The notes beneath the pieces were generated by a model that saw only the letters and a program-made list of their open reading frames with translations, searched no databases and had not been told where the DNA came from. DNA of 64,000 nucleotides from Acidobacteria subdivision 2 bacterium RH1 MAG20 (GTDB lineage Bacteria > Acidobacteriota > Terriglobia > Terriglobales > Acidobacteriaceae). The stretch covers positions 1 through 64,000 of the forward strand of contig NFUO01000389.1 of the NCBI GenBank assembly GCA_002197545.1. Reading direction: 5' to 3'. Position numbers and translations under genes: made by a program. Of this stretch, positions 8,764-16,588 are shown one piece after another (the first letter of the stretch is position 1; each line of letters begins with the position of its first letter).

Positions 8764-8801
8764 CGGCAATCCGGAAACCGGCCCACTACCGGTCCATCGG
8801 T
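8764..8801. repeat. Right inverted/direct repeat flanking the TlpA-TIGR03435 gene
   Basis: 8764-8791 is the reverse-complement partner of 7446-7473 (24 of 28), and 8789-8801 is the direct copy of 7437-7449. The internal CCGGAAACCGG is itself palindromic. It lies between the rhaI stop and the start of the TlpA gene. Confidence 0.65.
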
Positions 8802-8821
8802 GTCATGGACTCTCAATCAAT

Positions 8822-10027
8822 CTACGCATAAGAAGAGACAGTGGTTGCATTCTTGCTTGCCCGCTCCCGAGTCACTTTCTCTACATATCCGCTCTCCGCC
8901 AGGGCCTTGAGCGGCTCCCCAGGCAAACCGCGAGCGGCCCGCCATTCCCGGACCACCGGTCGCACGTCCTGCCAGAAAGCAGTCCGGAAACACTCCTCCG
9001 CTTCCACCAGGCGGCACGCATCCTGCAACTCCGCCAGCTTCTCCTGGTCGATCAGCGAAGCCTTCGCGTAAAGCTCCTGTGCCGTCACCACCGACTGCAC
9101 CATCGCTTCCATCTTGCCCTTCAGGTTATGGCTTTGATCGATCATGAAAGCGATCCCGGCGCGCTCCTCCGTGCTGGCGCTCACGATCTCATGAAAGATC
9201 CGAAATAGCTGATAGGGATCGATCGAGCCCAGCGTCAGATCGTCATCCGCATACTTTCGGTCATTGAAATGAAATCCACCCAAGGCTCCCAGATGCAGCA
9301 GCCACGCCACAATCTGCTCAATATTCGTCCCTTGATAATGGTGTCCGGTATCCACCAGCACTTTGGCCTTCGGTCCCGCGCGCCGCGCCAGTTCCAACGC
9401 CATGCCCCAGTCTGCAATGTCGGTGTGATAAAAAGCAGGCTCAAATGGCTTGTACTCCACCAGCATTCGCTGCTCGTCGTTCAGCGCCTCATAGGTTGCG
9501 CCCAGCACTTCGTCCATCCACTCGATGCGCCGCCGCACACTCTGCGTCCCAGGATAGTTGGACCCATCGGCAAGCCACAGGGAAACGTCCTTCGACCCAA
9601 GCGCTTTGCCGATCTCTACCGAATCCAACAGGTGCTTCAGCGCCATCCCGCGAATCTCCGCGCTCGGATTCGCAATCGACCCGAACTTATACTCCGCATC
9701 CTGAAACAGGTTGGGATTGATGGCGCCAGCCTTCACGCCATACCTCTTCTCCAGCCCCTGAATCGCCGGAACGTCCGCTTTCCCACCCGGAAGGTCCCAC
9801 AATACATGCAACGCAACCGAAGGACTCGCCCCGGTCAGTGCATTCACCTGCGCCGCGTCAGCAAACCTCTCTTCCACCGTAGTAGCCGCCCCACCCTGCA
9901 CGAACTTCCCAAACCGCGTCCCGGTGTTGGAGAACCCCCACGACGGCACTTCAATCCGAAAGCTATCCAGCGCGCTCCACACCTTTTCCCTATCGCGCCC
10001 TATCGCATCTGCACCGTTTGCCGTCAT
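8822..10027 (-). CDS. rhaI: L-rhamnose isomerase (RhaI type)
   Basis: Converts L-rhamnose to L-rhamnulose, the first step of the pathway. A TIM-barrel sugar isomerase of about 400 residues of the RhaI type known from Pseudomonas and Rhizobium rather than E. coli RhaA. Metal and substrate motifs visible are LVDTGHHYQGTNIEQIVAWL, GGFHFNDRKYADDDLT and FMIDQSHNLKGKMEAM, in the second half. The ATG at 10027 is chosen because GAGGG lies 8 bases upstream; a TTG at 10042 has no ribosome site. It lies downstream of lutC on the same strand, with its own candidate operator at 10062-10081. Confidence 0.92.
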   Translation of the reverse strand: MTANGADAIGRDREKVWSALDSFRIEVPSWGFSNTGTRFGKFVQGGAATTVEERFADAAQVNALTGASPSVALHVLWDLPGGKADVPAIQGLEKRYGVKAGAINPNLFQDAEYKFGSIANPSAEIRGMALKHLLDSVEIGKALGSKDVSLWLADGSNYPGTQSVRRRIEWMDEVLGATYEALNDEQRMLVEYKPFEPAFYHTDIADWGMALELARRAGPKAKVLVDTGHHYQGTNIEQIVAWLLHLGALGGFHFNDRKYADDDLTLGSIDPYQLFRIFHEIVSASTEERAGIAFMIDQSHNLKGKMEAMVQSVVTAQELYAKASLIDQEKLAELQDACRLVEAEECFRTAFWQDVRPVVREWRAARGLPGEPLKALAESGYVEKVTRERASKNATTVSSYA

Positions 10028-10048
10028 CCCCAAGGCCCTCAATTCAGC

Positions 10049-10060
10049 ATGTTATAACAT
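10049..10060. promoter_or_regulatory. Perfect 12-bp palindrome upstream of rhaI
   Basis: ATGTTATAACAT is a perfect palindrome between the candidate operator and the rhaI ribosome site. It could be a second protein-binding site or part of the -10 region; the sequence alone does not decide. Confidence 0.35.
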
Positions 10061-10061
10061 A

Positions 10062-10081
10062 GAAATATACTCCCTATTGAA
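10062..10081 (+). promoter_or_regulatory. Candidate rhamnose-regulon operator, rhaI promoter
   Basis: GAAATATACTCCCTATTGAA on the plus strand matches 19 of 20 bases of the reverse complement of 13421-13440 in the lutA/rhaT region. Half-sites AATA and TATT are separated by 7 bases, a spacing that suits a dimeric winged-helix regulator. It lies ~35 bases upstream of the rhaI start, so it could overlap the promoter and act as a repressor site. Confidence 0.7.
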
Positions 10082-10135
10082 ATATTCCAAGAGTGCATGG
10101 TCCCCCAACTATTTGTCAAAAAATCTCCTGCGTCT

Positions 10136-10798
10136 TTACGCAATCACAATGACATCGAGATGCCGCGGTCCATGCACTCCCTTGATCCGAGTCATTTCAA
10201 TGTCCGCCGTAGCTGAAGGCCCCGAGAAAAACGTCGTCGCCAACTCAGCAGTCCCGTGTAGCCGGTCCATCGCCTCCGGCACCGTCTCCACCACATCCGC
10301 GGCATTCACAAGACACAAGTGATAGTCCGGCACCAGCGTCACGGCACGCCGTCCCTGCCCCGCCACATTCTGCAACACGATTGTCCCCGTCTCGGCAATC
10401 GCCACGGTCGAGCCAGTCATCACCCCATCAAATTCATCCAGTGCTGTCGCGGTCATCCCCTCATCCACTACAAACTCAAACCCGGATGGCAGCCATTCCG
10501 TCGCAATCCCCACGGGCACTACCATTCGCCGTTTCCCACGTGCCGCAAGCATCTTTGCCACGGTTTCTGCCACATCCCCAAGCCTGACTCGCACCACATG
10601 AGCGTCATAGTCCCGCAGTCGATCTTCGAGCAACTCCAGCACAGCCGCAGACTCCAGCACAGCCTCCCGCCGATACTCCCGATCCACATGACTCCACGCA
10701 GCCTCCGTCGCAGCCGCGTCCGAAGTTCCACCTTTGGCCGCACGAATCCGTCGCAAAATCTCAGCCCTGGCCGAAGTTGAAGAAGCAGTCGTCGTCAT
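10136..10798 (-). CDS. lutC: Lactate utilisation protein C (LUD domain)
   Basis: Third subunit of the LutABC system that oxidises L-lactate to pyruvate. The LUD domain fills most of the 220 residues; VMTGSTVAIAETGTIVLQN and LVPDYHLCLV are characteristic. The ATG at 10798 follows the lutB stop by one base, and a GGGA stretch in the end of lutB serves as ribosome site; an upstream in-frame start at 10837 would overlap lutB needlessly. Here lactate probably comes from rhamnose, since the neighbouring dehydrogenase makes it. Confidence 0.9.
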   Translation of the reverse strand: MTTTASSTSARAEILRRIRAAKGGTSDAAATEAAWSHVDREYRREAVLESAAVLELLEDRLRDYDAHVVRVRLGDVAETVAKMLAARGKRRMVVPVGIATEWLPSGFEFVVDEGMTATALDEFDGVMTGSTVAIAETGTIVLQNVAGQGRRAVTLVPDYHLCLVNAADVVETVPEAMDRLHGTAELATTFFSGPSATADIEMTRIKGVHGPRHLDVIVIA

Positions 10799-10799
10799 C

Positions 10800-12275
10800 T
10801 CAGTTCCCATTCGTCCCCCGCTTCTCCCACCAGTCACGAAAGGTCTGCTTCGGCATCTCCTGCAAGTCCCTCACCTGCGTCCAACCGCCGAGCATTCCCG
10901 GCAGCCAGCCAATCCAGCCCACACCTTGCCCATCCTTGTGCACCAGAGGAGTCTCAGCCATGCGCCCCAGCCGCTGTGCCGCTCTGAATCGCCGCTCGCT
11001 CTTGAAGATCATCGCCATCGCGCTCATCGCGGCGGCCTCAAAATTGAACAAGCCCGCAATCCCAGCGGTATTTTGATTCACGACCTTGTTCCGCAGGTGA
11101 ATCAGAACTTCAGGAATATTGATCTTCACCGGACAAACCTCATAGCAGGCCCCGCACAGCGACGAAGCAAACGGCAGGCTCTGCGCATGGTGCATCTCCT
11201 GCAACTGCGGCGTCAGAATCGCGCCAATCGGCCCGGCATACACGCTTCCATAAGCCTGCCCGCCCGTCTGCCGATAGACCGGGCAGGCATTCTGGCAAGC
11301 CCCGCAGCGGATGCAGTTCAGCGTCTGCCGCCCTTCCTTGTCCGCCAGAATCTCCGTCCGCGCATTGTCCATCAGGACCACATGAAATGTCTGCGGCCCA
11401 TCGCCCTCCCGCACCCCGGTCCAGATCGAGTTATACGGATTCATCCTCTCGCCGGTGGCCGAGCGCGGCAGCAACTGCAACAACACCTCAAGGTCCTGAA
11501 ACCGAGGCACAACCTTATCAATCCCCGCAATCGTAATCAGCGTCTCGGGGAGCGTCAGGCACATGCGCCCATTGCCCTCGCTCTCGACGATGCAGACGCC
11601 ACCCGTCTCTGCAATCAAAAAGTTCGCGCCGCTCACCCCAGTCTTCACCCGCAGAAATTTCTCCCGCAGAAACATCCGCGCCGCATCGGCGAGGTCCTGC
11701 GGACTCTCACCCAACTCCGGCAGATTCATCTTCCGCTGAAAGATCTCGCGAATCTGCTGCCGGTTCTTATGCAGCGCCGGAACCACGATATGCGAAGGCT
11801 GGTCTTCGCCAAGCTGAATAATCAGCTCCGCCAGATCAGTCTCATACGCATGAATCCCCGCCGCCTCCAGCGCGGTATTCAGATGAATCTCCTCGGTGGT
11901 CATCGATTTGACCTTGATGACCTCGGTCGCACCTTGCGGCGCCCCGGCCCCGCTTGCCTTCACCAGCCCGGTCACAATCCGCCGCGCCTCCTCGGCATCG
12001 CGAGCCCAATGCACAACGCCACCCACCCGCGTGCAGTTGGCCTCAAATTGCTCCAGATAGAAATCCAGATGCTCCATCGTGTGTTGACGAATCTGCTTTC
12101 CCGCCTCGCGCAACTGCTGCCAGTCCGGCATCTCCGCAACCACCCGAGCGCGCTTGGCCTGAATTACGTCGGTAGCATGACGAACATTCTTCCGCATCTG
12201 CGTATCGCCCAGCGCAGCCCTCGCTGCCATCGGAAACACCGGTGCCGTCTTCGGGTCCAATGCAACTCCGCTCAT
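10800..12275 (-). CDS. lutB: L-lactate oxidation iron-sulfur protein LutB
   Basis: Iron-sulfur subunit of LutABC. The N-terminal ~300 residues form a LUD domain (FLIAETGGVCIVESEGNGRM). Two 4Fe-4S ferredoxin-type clusters follow: CIRCGACQNACPVY and CGACYEVCPVKI. The C-terminal region is the usual LutB extension. The ATG at 12275 is preceded by GAGGG and AAGG; the longer frame to 12341 would run into the neighbouring small gene. The length (~491 aa) is normal for the family. It is cotranscribed with lutA, a small membrane gene and lutC. Confidence 0.93.
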   Translation of the reverse strand: MSGVALDPKTAPVFPMAARAALGDTQMRKNVRHATDVIQAKRARVVAEMPDWQQLREAGKQIRQHTMEHLDFYLEQFEANCTRVGGVVHWARDAEEARRIVTGLVKASGAGAPQGATEVIKVKSMTTEEIHLNTALEAAGIHAYETDLAELIIQLGEDQPSHIVVPALHKNRQQIREIFQRKMNLPELGESPQDLADAARMFLREKFLRVKTGVSGANFLIAETGGVCIVESEGNGRMCLTLPETLITIAGIDKVVPRFQDLEVLLQLLPRSATGERMNPYNSIWTGVREGDGPQTFHVVLMDNARTEILADKEGRQTLNCIRCGACQNACPVYRQTGGQAYGSVYAGPIGAILTPQLQEMHHAQSLPFASSLCGACYEVCPVKINIPEVLIHLRNKVVNQNTAGIAGLFNFEAAAMSAMAMIFKSERRFRAAQRLGRMAETPLVHKDGQGVGWIGWLPGMLGGWTQVRDLQEMPKQTFRDWWEKRGTNGN

Positions 12276-12285
12276 CCTTGGTCCC

Positions 12286-12645
12286 TCACTCTGTATCGCA
12301 TTTCCAAACCTGCAAACCACAATTTCTGCATTTCCGAACAAATGGGTTCATCCCCAAGTCACGTCCAAAGAGTCTCGGACCCCATGCGAAAAAGGGGCGT
12401 CGACATCGGGGACACGGCCAAGATCCCCATCGCGTCCAGGTATAAAACAAGAGTCCGAATCCAATAAGCAACGAAATGCCAGTTACTCCCCAGAAAACTG
12501 CTTGCGGCATTTTGTACCCAAAGCAAAAATAGATTAGCCGGGCTAGGTCTGTGGGAAAGCGGCCCATATAGCTCGCAATCACCCAGCCGAAGAACGCCTG
12601 CCAACGAAGAGATCTGTAGTGGTTCCATTGTTCCGCGCAGCTCAT
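12286..12645 (-). CDS. Small membrane protein with zinc-ribbon-like cysteines, inside the lut operon
   Basis: Function unknown. About 119 residues with one or two membrane segments (MPQAVFWGVTGISLLIGFGL and an N-terminal WQAFFGWVIASYMG stretch), then two CxxC pairs (CPRC, and CRNC near the C-terminus) that together look like a zinc ribbon. It lies between lutA and lutB, 10 bases from the lutB start, so it is translated within the operon. The ATG at 12645 is preferred; a TTG at 12657 overlaps the lutA stop. No Lut system I know of includes such a subunit. It might be a membrane anchor or a passenger gene. Confidence 0.7.
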   Translation of the reverse strand: MSCAEQWNHYRSLRWQAFFGWVIASYMGRFPTDLARLIYFCFGYKMPQAVFWGVTGISLLIGFGLLFYTWTRWGSWPCPRCRRPFFAWGPRLFGRDLGMNPFVRKCRNCGLQVWKCDTE

Positions 12646-12653
12646 CCGTATTC

Positions 12654-13391
12654 TCAACCCTCATCCCCAGCCAGAATCTCCGCCAGATGCACCGTCTTCA
12701 CTCCCGTCCTCTGCCGGTGCAACGCTCCCTGAATATGCATCAGGCAGCTATTGTCGCAAGCCGTACAAGCCTCCGCGCCTGTATTCAGCACTGCCGTCGT
12801 CTTCTCCGCGAGCATCGCGCTCGAAACCTCGGCATTCTTCACGGCAAATGTCCCACCGAACCCGCAGCACTGCTCTAGCCCTTCCAGTGGAACTAGGTCA
12901 ATGCCTCTCACAGCCTTCAACAGGCGAAGCGGCCCATCACCCAGTCCTAGATTCCGCAATCCATGGCAACTCGCGTGATACGTCACCCGATGCGGATAGT
13001 AAGCTCCCACATCCTCCAACCCAAGCCCCCGCGTTAAAAACTCTGAGAACTCAAACACTCGCAGCAGCAGAGCATCCACATCCGCCATCAGCTTCGCATT
13101 GCCAATCTCCGCAGCCATCTTCGGATAGTGGTCCTTCATCATTGCCACGCAGCTTGACGATGGCACCACCACCGCCTCCGCGTCTCTGAACTGATCGACA
13201 AACCGCTGCACCAGCGGCATCGCCTCCGCCTGATAGCCGGTGTTGTAATGCATCTGCCCGCAGCAAGTCTGTCCGGCAGGAAACTCCACCGTATGCCCCA
13301 ACCGTTCCAGCACCTTCACCACGGCCTTGCCCGTATCGGGAAACAGTGTGTCGTTGTAGCAGGTAATGAATAATGAAACTCGCAGAACCAA
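12654..13391 (-). CDS. lutA: L-lactate oxidation Fe-S oxidoreductase LutA
   Basis: First subunit of LutABC; a protein with two cysteine-rich CCG domains, as in glycolate oxidase GlcF and heterodisulfide reductase. Visible motifs are GQTCCGQMHYNTGY, YHASCHGLRNLG, LEQCCGFGGTF and CTACDNSCLMHI. About 245 residues, normal length. The start is unusual: no ATG fits. TTG at 13391 has the GGAGG ribosome site only one base away, whereas CTG at 13385 is 7 bases from GGAGG and gives a protein beginning M-RVSLFITCYNDTL, in line with the family. Divergent from rhaT with a shared operator candidate. Confidence 0.9.
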   Translation of the reverse strand: MVLRVSLFITCYNDTLFPDTGKAVVKVLERLGHTVEFPAGQTCCGQMHYNTGYQAEAMPLVQRFVDQFRDAEAVVVPSSSCVAMMKDHYPKMAAEIGNAKLMADVDALLLRVFEFSEFLTRGLGLEDVGAYYPHRVTYHASCHGLRNLGLGDGPLRLLKAVRGIDLVPLEGLEQCCGFGGTFAVKNAEVSSAMLAEKTTAVLNTGAEACTACDNSCLMHIQGALHRQRTGVKTVHLAEILAGDEG

Positions 13392-13420
13392 ACCTCCAGC
13401 AGGCTGACCCAGCCCCTAAA

Positions 13421-13440
13421 TTCAATAGAGAGTATATTTC
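13421..13440 (-). promoter_or_regulatory. Candidate rhamnose-regulon operator, lutA/rhaT divergent region
   Basis: On the minus strand it reads GAAATATACTCTCTATTGAA, one base different from the rhaI copy. It lies between divergent lutA (start ~30 bases away) and rhaT (start ~75 bases away), so one site could control both transcripts. Confidence 0.7.
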
Positions 13441-13515
13441 CCCAACGCAATTCCGTCAGGTAGGATAGTACCCGCCAAGCACCACTAGTATCATTGCACC
13501 ACCAACGAGGCCTGA

Positions 13516-14709
13516 GTGGGACCTAATCCGTTTATCGGCGTCATTTATCACTGGATCGGCGGCCTCGCTTCCGCCACGAACTTCATTCCCTTCCGCGCTA
13601 TCAAGCGCTGGTCATGGGAGATCTACTGGCTCATCCAGGGCTTCGCCGCCTGGATCGTCGCGCCCGTCGTCCTCGCCTCCATCTTCGTCCCCCACCTCTT
13701 CCATATCCTCCTCATCTCGCCCCACTCCAGCATCGGTTACGCCCTACTCTACGGAGCACTCTGGGGAGTAGGCGGCCTCACCTTCGGCCTCGCCATCCGC
13801 TATCTTGGCATCGCCCTCGGCTACGCCGTCGCTCTCGGCCTCTGCACCGCCTTCGGAACCCTCATCCCCCCTATCTACTCCGGTCAGATGGGAACCATCA
13901 TGCATGAAACCTCCGGCCAGGTCATCCTCGCGGGCGTGGCGCTCTGCCTCGTTGCTGTAGCGGTTAACGGGGCCGCAGGCTGGTCAAAGGAAAAAGAGAC
14001 GACCCCTGAAGAAAAAGCAGAGGCAGGAGAATCCGATTTCTCCTTTGGCAAGGGCCTCGGCGTAGCCATCTTCGCAGGCATCATGAGCAGCTTCTTCGCC
14101 TTCGGCCTCGCCGCCGGCAAACCCATCGGCGACATCGCCAAAACCGAACTTCTCGCCAACCACCGCCTCGATCTCTGGCAGAACCTCCCCATCCTCATCG
14201 TCGTCCTCTGGGGAGGCTTCCTCACTAACTTGATCTGGTCCGTCATCCTCATCATCAAAAACCGCTCGGTCAACCAGTTCGCCGGCGCACCCGGCCACAA
14301 CCCCATGCGCGCCTCCCATGCCTCAGGCGATACCCTCGTCGACTTCGACCCGCTCGACGAATCCGGCAATCTCTATCCAGACCGCCTCTCACCGCGCACC
14401 CTCTTCTTCAATTATTTCTTCGCCTCCCTCGCCGGCATCATCTGGTACTTTCAGTTCTTCTTCTACTCCATGGGCCAGACCAAAATGGGCAAATACGACT
14501 TCTCCAGTTGGACCCTGCACATGGCCTCGATCATCATCTTCGCCACGCTATGGGGCCTGGCGCTGAAAGAGTGGCGTGGCACCAGCCGCCGCACAAAATG
14601 GCTCGTCGCCGCCGGACTCTTCCTCCTGATCGGTTCCACCGTAGTCGTAGGCTACGGTAACTACCTCAAAGCCACGCAGGACATAATCAAAACTGCCATG
14701 CTCCACTAA
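13516..14709 (+). CDS. rhaT: L-rhamnose/H+ symporter RhaT
   Basis: Inner-membrane proton-coupled uptake of L-rhamnose. The N-terminus FIGVIYHWIGGLASATNFIP and following KRWSWEIYWLIQG match RhaT, and about ten hydrophobic segments follow. At 397 residues it is longer than E. coli RhaT (~344), with a charged loop (KEKETTPEEKAEAGESDF) near residue 160-175 and another at ~255-290. The GTG at 13516 has GAGG 5 bases upstream. It is divergent from the lut operon and supplies the substrate for rhaI. Confidence 0.92.
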   Translation: MGPNPFIGVIYHWIGGLASATNFIPFRAIKRWSWEIYWLIQGFAAWIVAPVVLASIFVPHLFHILLISPHSSIGYALLYGALWGVGGLTFGLAIRYLGIALGYAVALGLCTAFGTLIPPIYSGQMGTIMHETSGQVILAGVALCLVAVAVNGAAGWSKEKETTPEEKAEAGESDFSFGKGLGVAIFAGIMSSFFAFGLAAGKPIGDIAKTELLANHRLDLWQNLPILIVVLWGGFLTNLIWSVILIIKNRSVNQFAGAPGHNPMRASHASGDTLVDFDPLDESGNLYPDRLSPRTLFFNYFFASLAGIIWYFQFFFYSMGQTKMGKYDFSSWTLHMASIIIFATLWGLALKEWRGTSRRTKWLVAAGLFLLIGSTVVVGYGNYLKATQDIIKTAMLH

Positions 14710-14750
14710 CTGCATTTGCCCTGAATCGAACTAGAATCATCCAAGCCGAA

Positions 14751-15338
14751 ATGACCGCACCTCTCCCCAACTCGGACATCTACCTCCACGTTCGCGTCGT
14801 CATCTCGATCATCGTCGGCCTGTGCATCACCACGCTGCTCGCAGGCTTTGCGCGCTTCGTCCAGCATCCCCGCCGTGAGCACGCTTCGTTGCTCCATCTC
14901 GGATGGGCCGCCTCTATCCTCCTCTGGGTCGTTCATTTCTGGTGGTGGGAGTTTCGCCTGGCGACGATTCAGCAATGGACCTTCGAAGCCTACCTCTTCA
15001 TTGTCTTCTACGCGACGCTCTACTACCTGCTCTCGAAGCTTCTCTTCCCCGACGACATCGCCGAGTACTCAGGCTACGAGCAGTACTTCCTCTCCCGCCG
15101 CCGCTGGTTCTTCGGCCTTCTCGCGGCAACTTTCATCGCCGACTATATCGACACCGCGCTCAAAGGCGCAGCCTATCTCCACTCCTTCGGCATCGAATAC
15201 CCCATTCGACTGGCCATCAATCTCATCTTCTGCACCGTGGCTATGTTCTTCCCCAATCGCCGTCTGCAACTCGCGATCATGGCTGCCAGCCTCGCTTACC
15301 ACATCGCTTTCATTCTCCGTTACTACAACGTCCAGTAA
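14751..15338 (+). CDS. Integral membrane protein of unknown function
   Basis: 195 residues with about five hydrophobic helices (VVISIIVGLCITTLLAGFA, LGWAASILLWVVHFWWWEF, AYLFIVFYATLYYLLSKLLF and two near the C-terminus). Aromatic-rich, ends in RYYNVQ. It follows rhaT by 41 bases on the same strand and could be cotranscribed. I do not recognise a family with a known role. Confidence 0.75.
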   Translation: MTAPLPNSDIYLHVRVVISIIVGLCITTLLAGFARFVQHPRREHASLLHLGWAASILLWVVHFWWWEFRLATIQQWTFEAYLFIVFYATLYYLLSKLLFPDDIAEYSGYEQYFLSRRRWFFGLLAATFIADYIDTALKGAAYLHSFGIEYPIRLAINLIFCTVAMFFPNRRLQLAIMAASLAYHIAFILRYYNVQ

Positions 15339-15361
15339 CCTTTCTTCCGCCACCGCAGCCG

Positions 15362-15832
15362 TTAAAGCCCCAACTCGCTCAATCCCGGATGATCGTCGGG
15401 ACGCCGCCCAATCGGCCAGTGATAGAGCCGCTCCGACTCTTTGATCGACAGATCATTGATGCAGGCATGGCGAACTTTCATCACCCCCTTTTCATCGAAC
15501 TCCCAGTTCTCATTCCCATACGAACGGAACCACTGTCCCGAAGCGTCATGCGACTCATACGCAAACCGCGCGGCGATTCGGTCCACATCGAACGCCCACA
15601 ATTCTTTGATGAGCCGATACTCAAGCTCCTTTGCCCATTTCCGTTTCAGAAACTCAACAATCTGCACTCTTCCGGTAACGAACTCCGAGCGATTACGCCA
15701 CCGGCTGTCGACGGTATAGGCCAGCGCAACCCGCTCCGGGTCACGTGAATTCCAGCCATCTTCGGCCGCACGTACTTTCTGGATTGCAATCTCATGTGTA
15801 AAGGGCGGTATCAAAGCAACGTTAGCAGGCAT
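15362..15832 (-). CDS. NTF2-like protein (DUF1348 family)
   Basis: A small NTF2/SnoaL-like fold protein of ~156 residues. [18 protein letters not shown] near the N-terminus, [38 protein letters not shown] and the C-terminal [20 protein letters not shown] match DUF1348. Its activity is not established. The ATG at 15832 is chosen because AAGGAG lies 7 bases upstream; the frame extends to 15952 without support. Divergent from pyrE. Confidence 0.85.
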   Translation of the reverse strand: MPANVALIPPFTHEIAIQKVRAAEDGWNSRDPERVALAYTVDSRWRNRSEFVTGRVQIVEFLKRKWAKELEYRLIKELWAFDVDRIAARFAYESHDASGQWFRSYGNENWEFDEKGVMKVRHACINDLSIKESERLYHWPIGRRPDDHPGLSELGL

Positions 15833-15937
15833 AATCATTCTCCTTAAAATTCTTCCCCACCATCTTTGAGCAGTCGTTTCTCCCATCACTTTAGTCCCTA
15901 ACACCCACTTCGCGCACTGCTCTACAATCAACAAGAC

Positions 15938-16588
15938 ATGCCAATCGACCACCGCACAGCTCTCCTCAACCTCATCGCCACCTACTCCTTCAAACTAGGG
16001 GATTTCACCCTCGCCAGCGGTCAGAAGTCCGATTACTACATCGACTGCCGCACCACGACGCTCCACGCCGAAGGCGGCCGCCTCTCCGGCCTCGTTCTCT
16101 ACGACCTCATCCGCCAGCACATTCCCCAGGCCGAAGCCGTAGGCGGCCTCACCATGGGCGCCGATCCCCTCGTCTCCAACACCGCCAGCGCCAGCGCCTG
16201 GGCTCTCGCCGACTACACCGAAATACTGGAACTCTCCAGCGAGCTTGAACTCGATCCCGACCCCGAACCGGCACCCACCCTCATCCACGGCTTCCTCGTC
16301 CGCAAAGCCGAAAAGACCCACGGCACCGGACGCCGCATCGAAGGCTTCCTGAAAAAAGGAGCTTCCGTTGTTATCGTGGACGACGTCTGCACCACCGGCG
16401 GTAGCACCATCACCGCCATCGAAGCCACCCGCGAAGCCGGAATGAACGTAGCCGGAGTCCTCTGCCTCGTAGACCGCGAACAAGGTGGCCGGGCCAACAT
16501 CGAAGCCGCGGCAGCCGGAGCACCTTTCCTCTCCGTCTTCACCGCCTCCGATGTTCGCGCCGCCCACATCGCCCTCAAAAAAGCCTAG
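15938..16588 (+). CDS. pyrE: Orotate phosphoribosyltransferase with an internal insertion
   Basis: Joins orotate and PRPP to give OMP in pyrimidine synthesis. The N-terminus ([16 protein letters not shown]) and the PRPP-binding loop [14 protein letters not shown] (residues ~144-157) are intact. Residues ~92-113 ([21 protein letters not shown]) are an acidic insertion not usual in the family, sitting where the mobile loop region normally continues to the HGFLVRK segment. The frame remains open and all key motifs are present, so the enzyme is probably active. Its stop overlaps the stop of the convergent DsbD-like gene. Confidence 0.9.
   Translation: MPIDHRTALLNLIATYSFKLGDFTLASGQKSDYYIDCRTTTLHAEGGRLSGLVLYDLIRQHIPQAEAVGGLTMGADPLVSNTASASAWALADYTEILELSSELELDPDPEPAPTLIHGFLVRKAEKTHGTGRRIEGFLKKGASVVIVDDVCTTGGSTITAIEATREAGMNVAGVLCLVDREQGGRANIEAAAAGAPFLSVFTASDVRAAHIALKKA

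Noticed and set aside
10734..12467. 577-codon plus-strand frame over lutB/lutC
   Set aside because: Shadow of lutB and lutC, Arg/His/Pro-rich.
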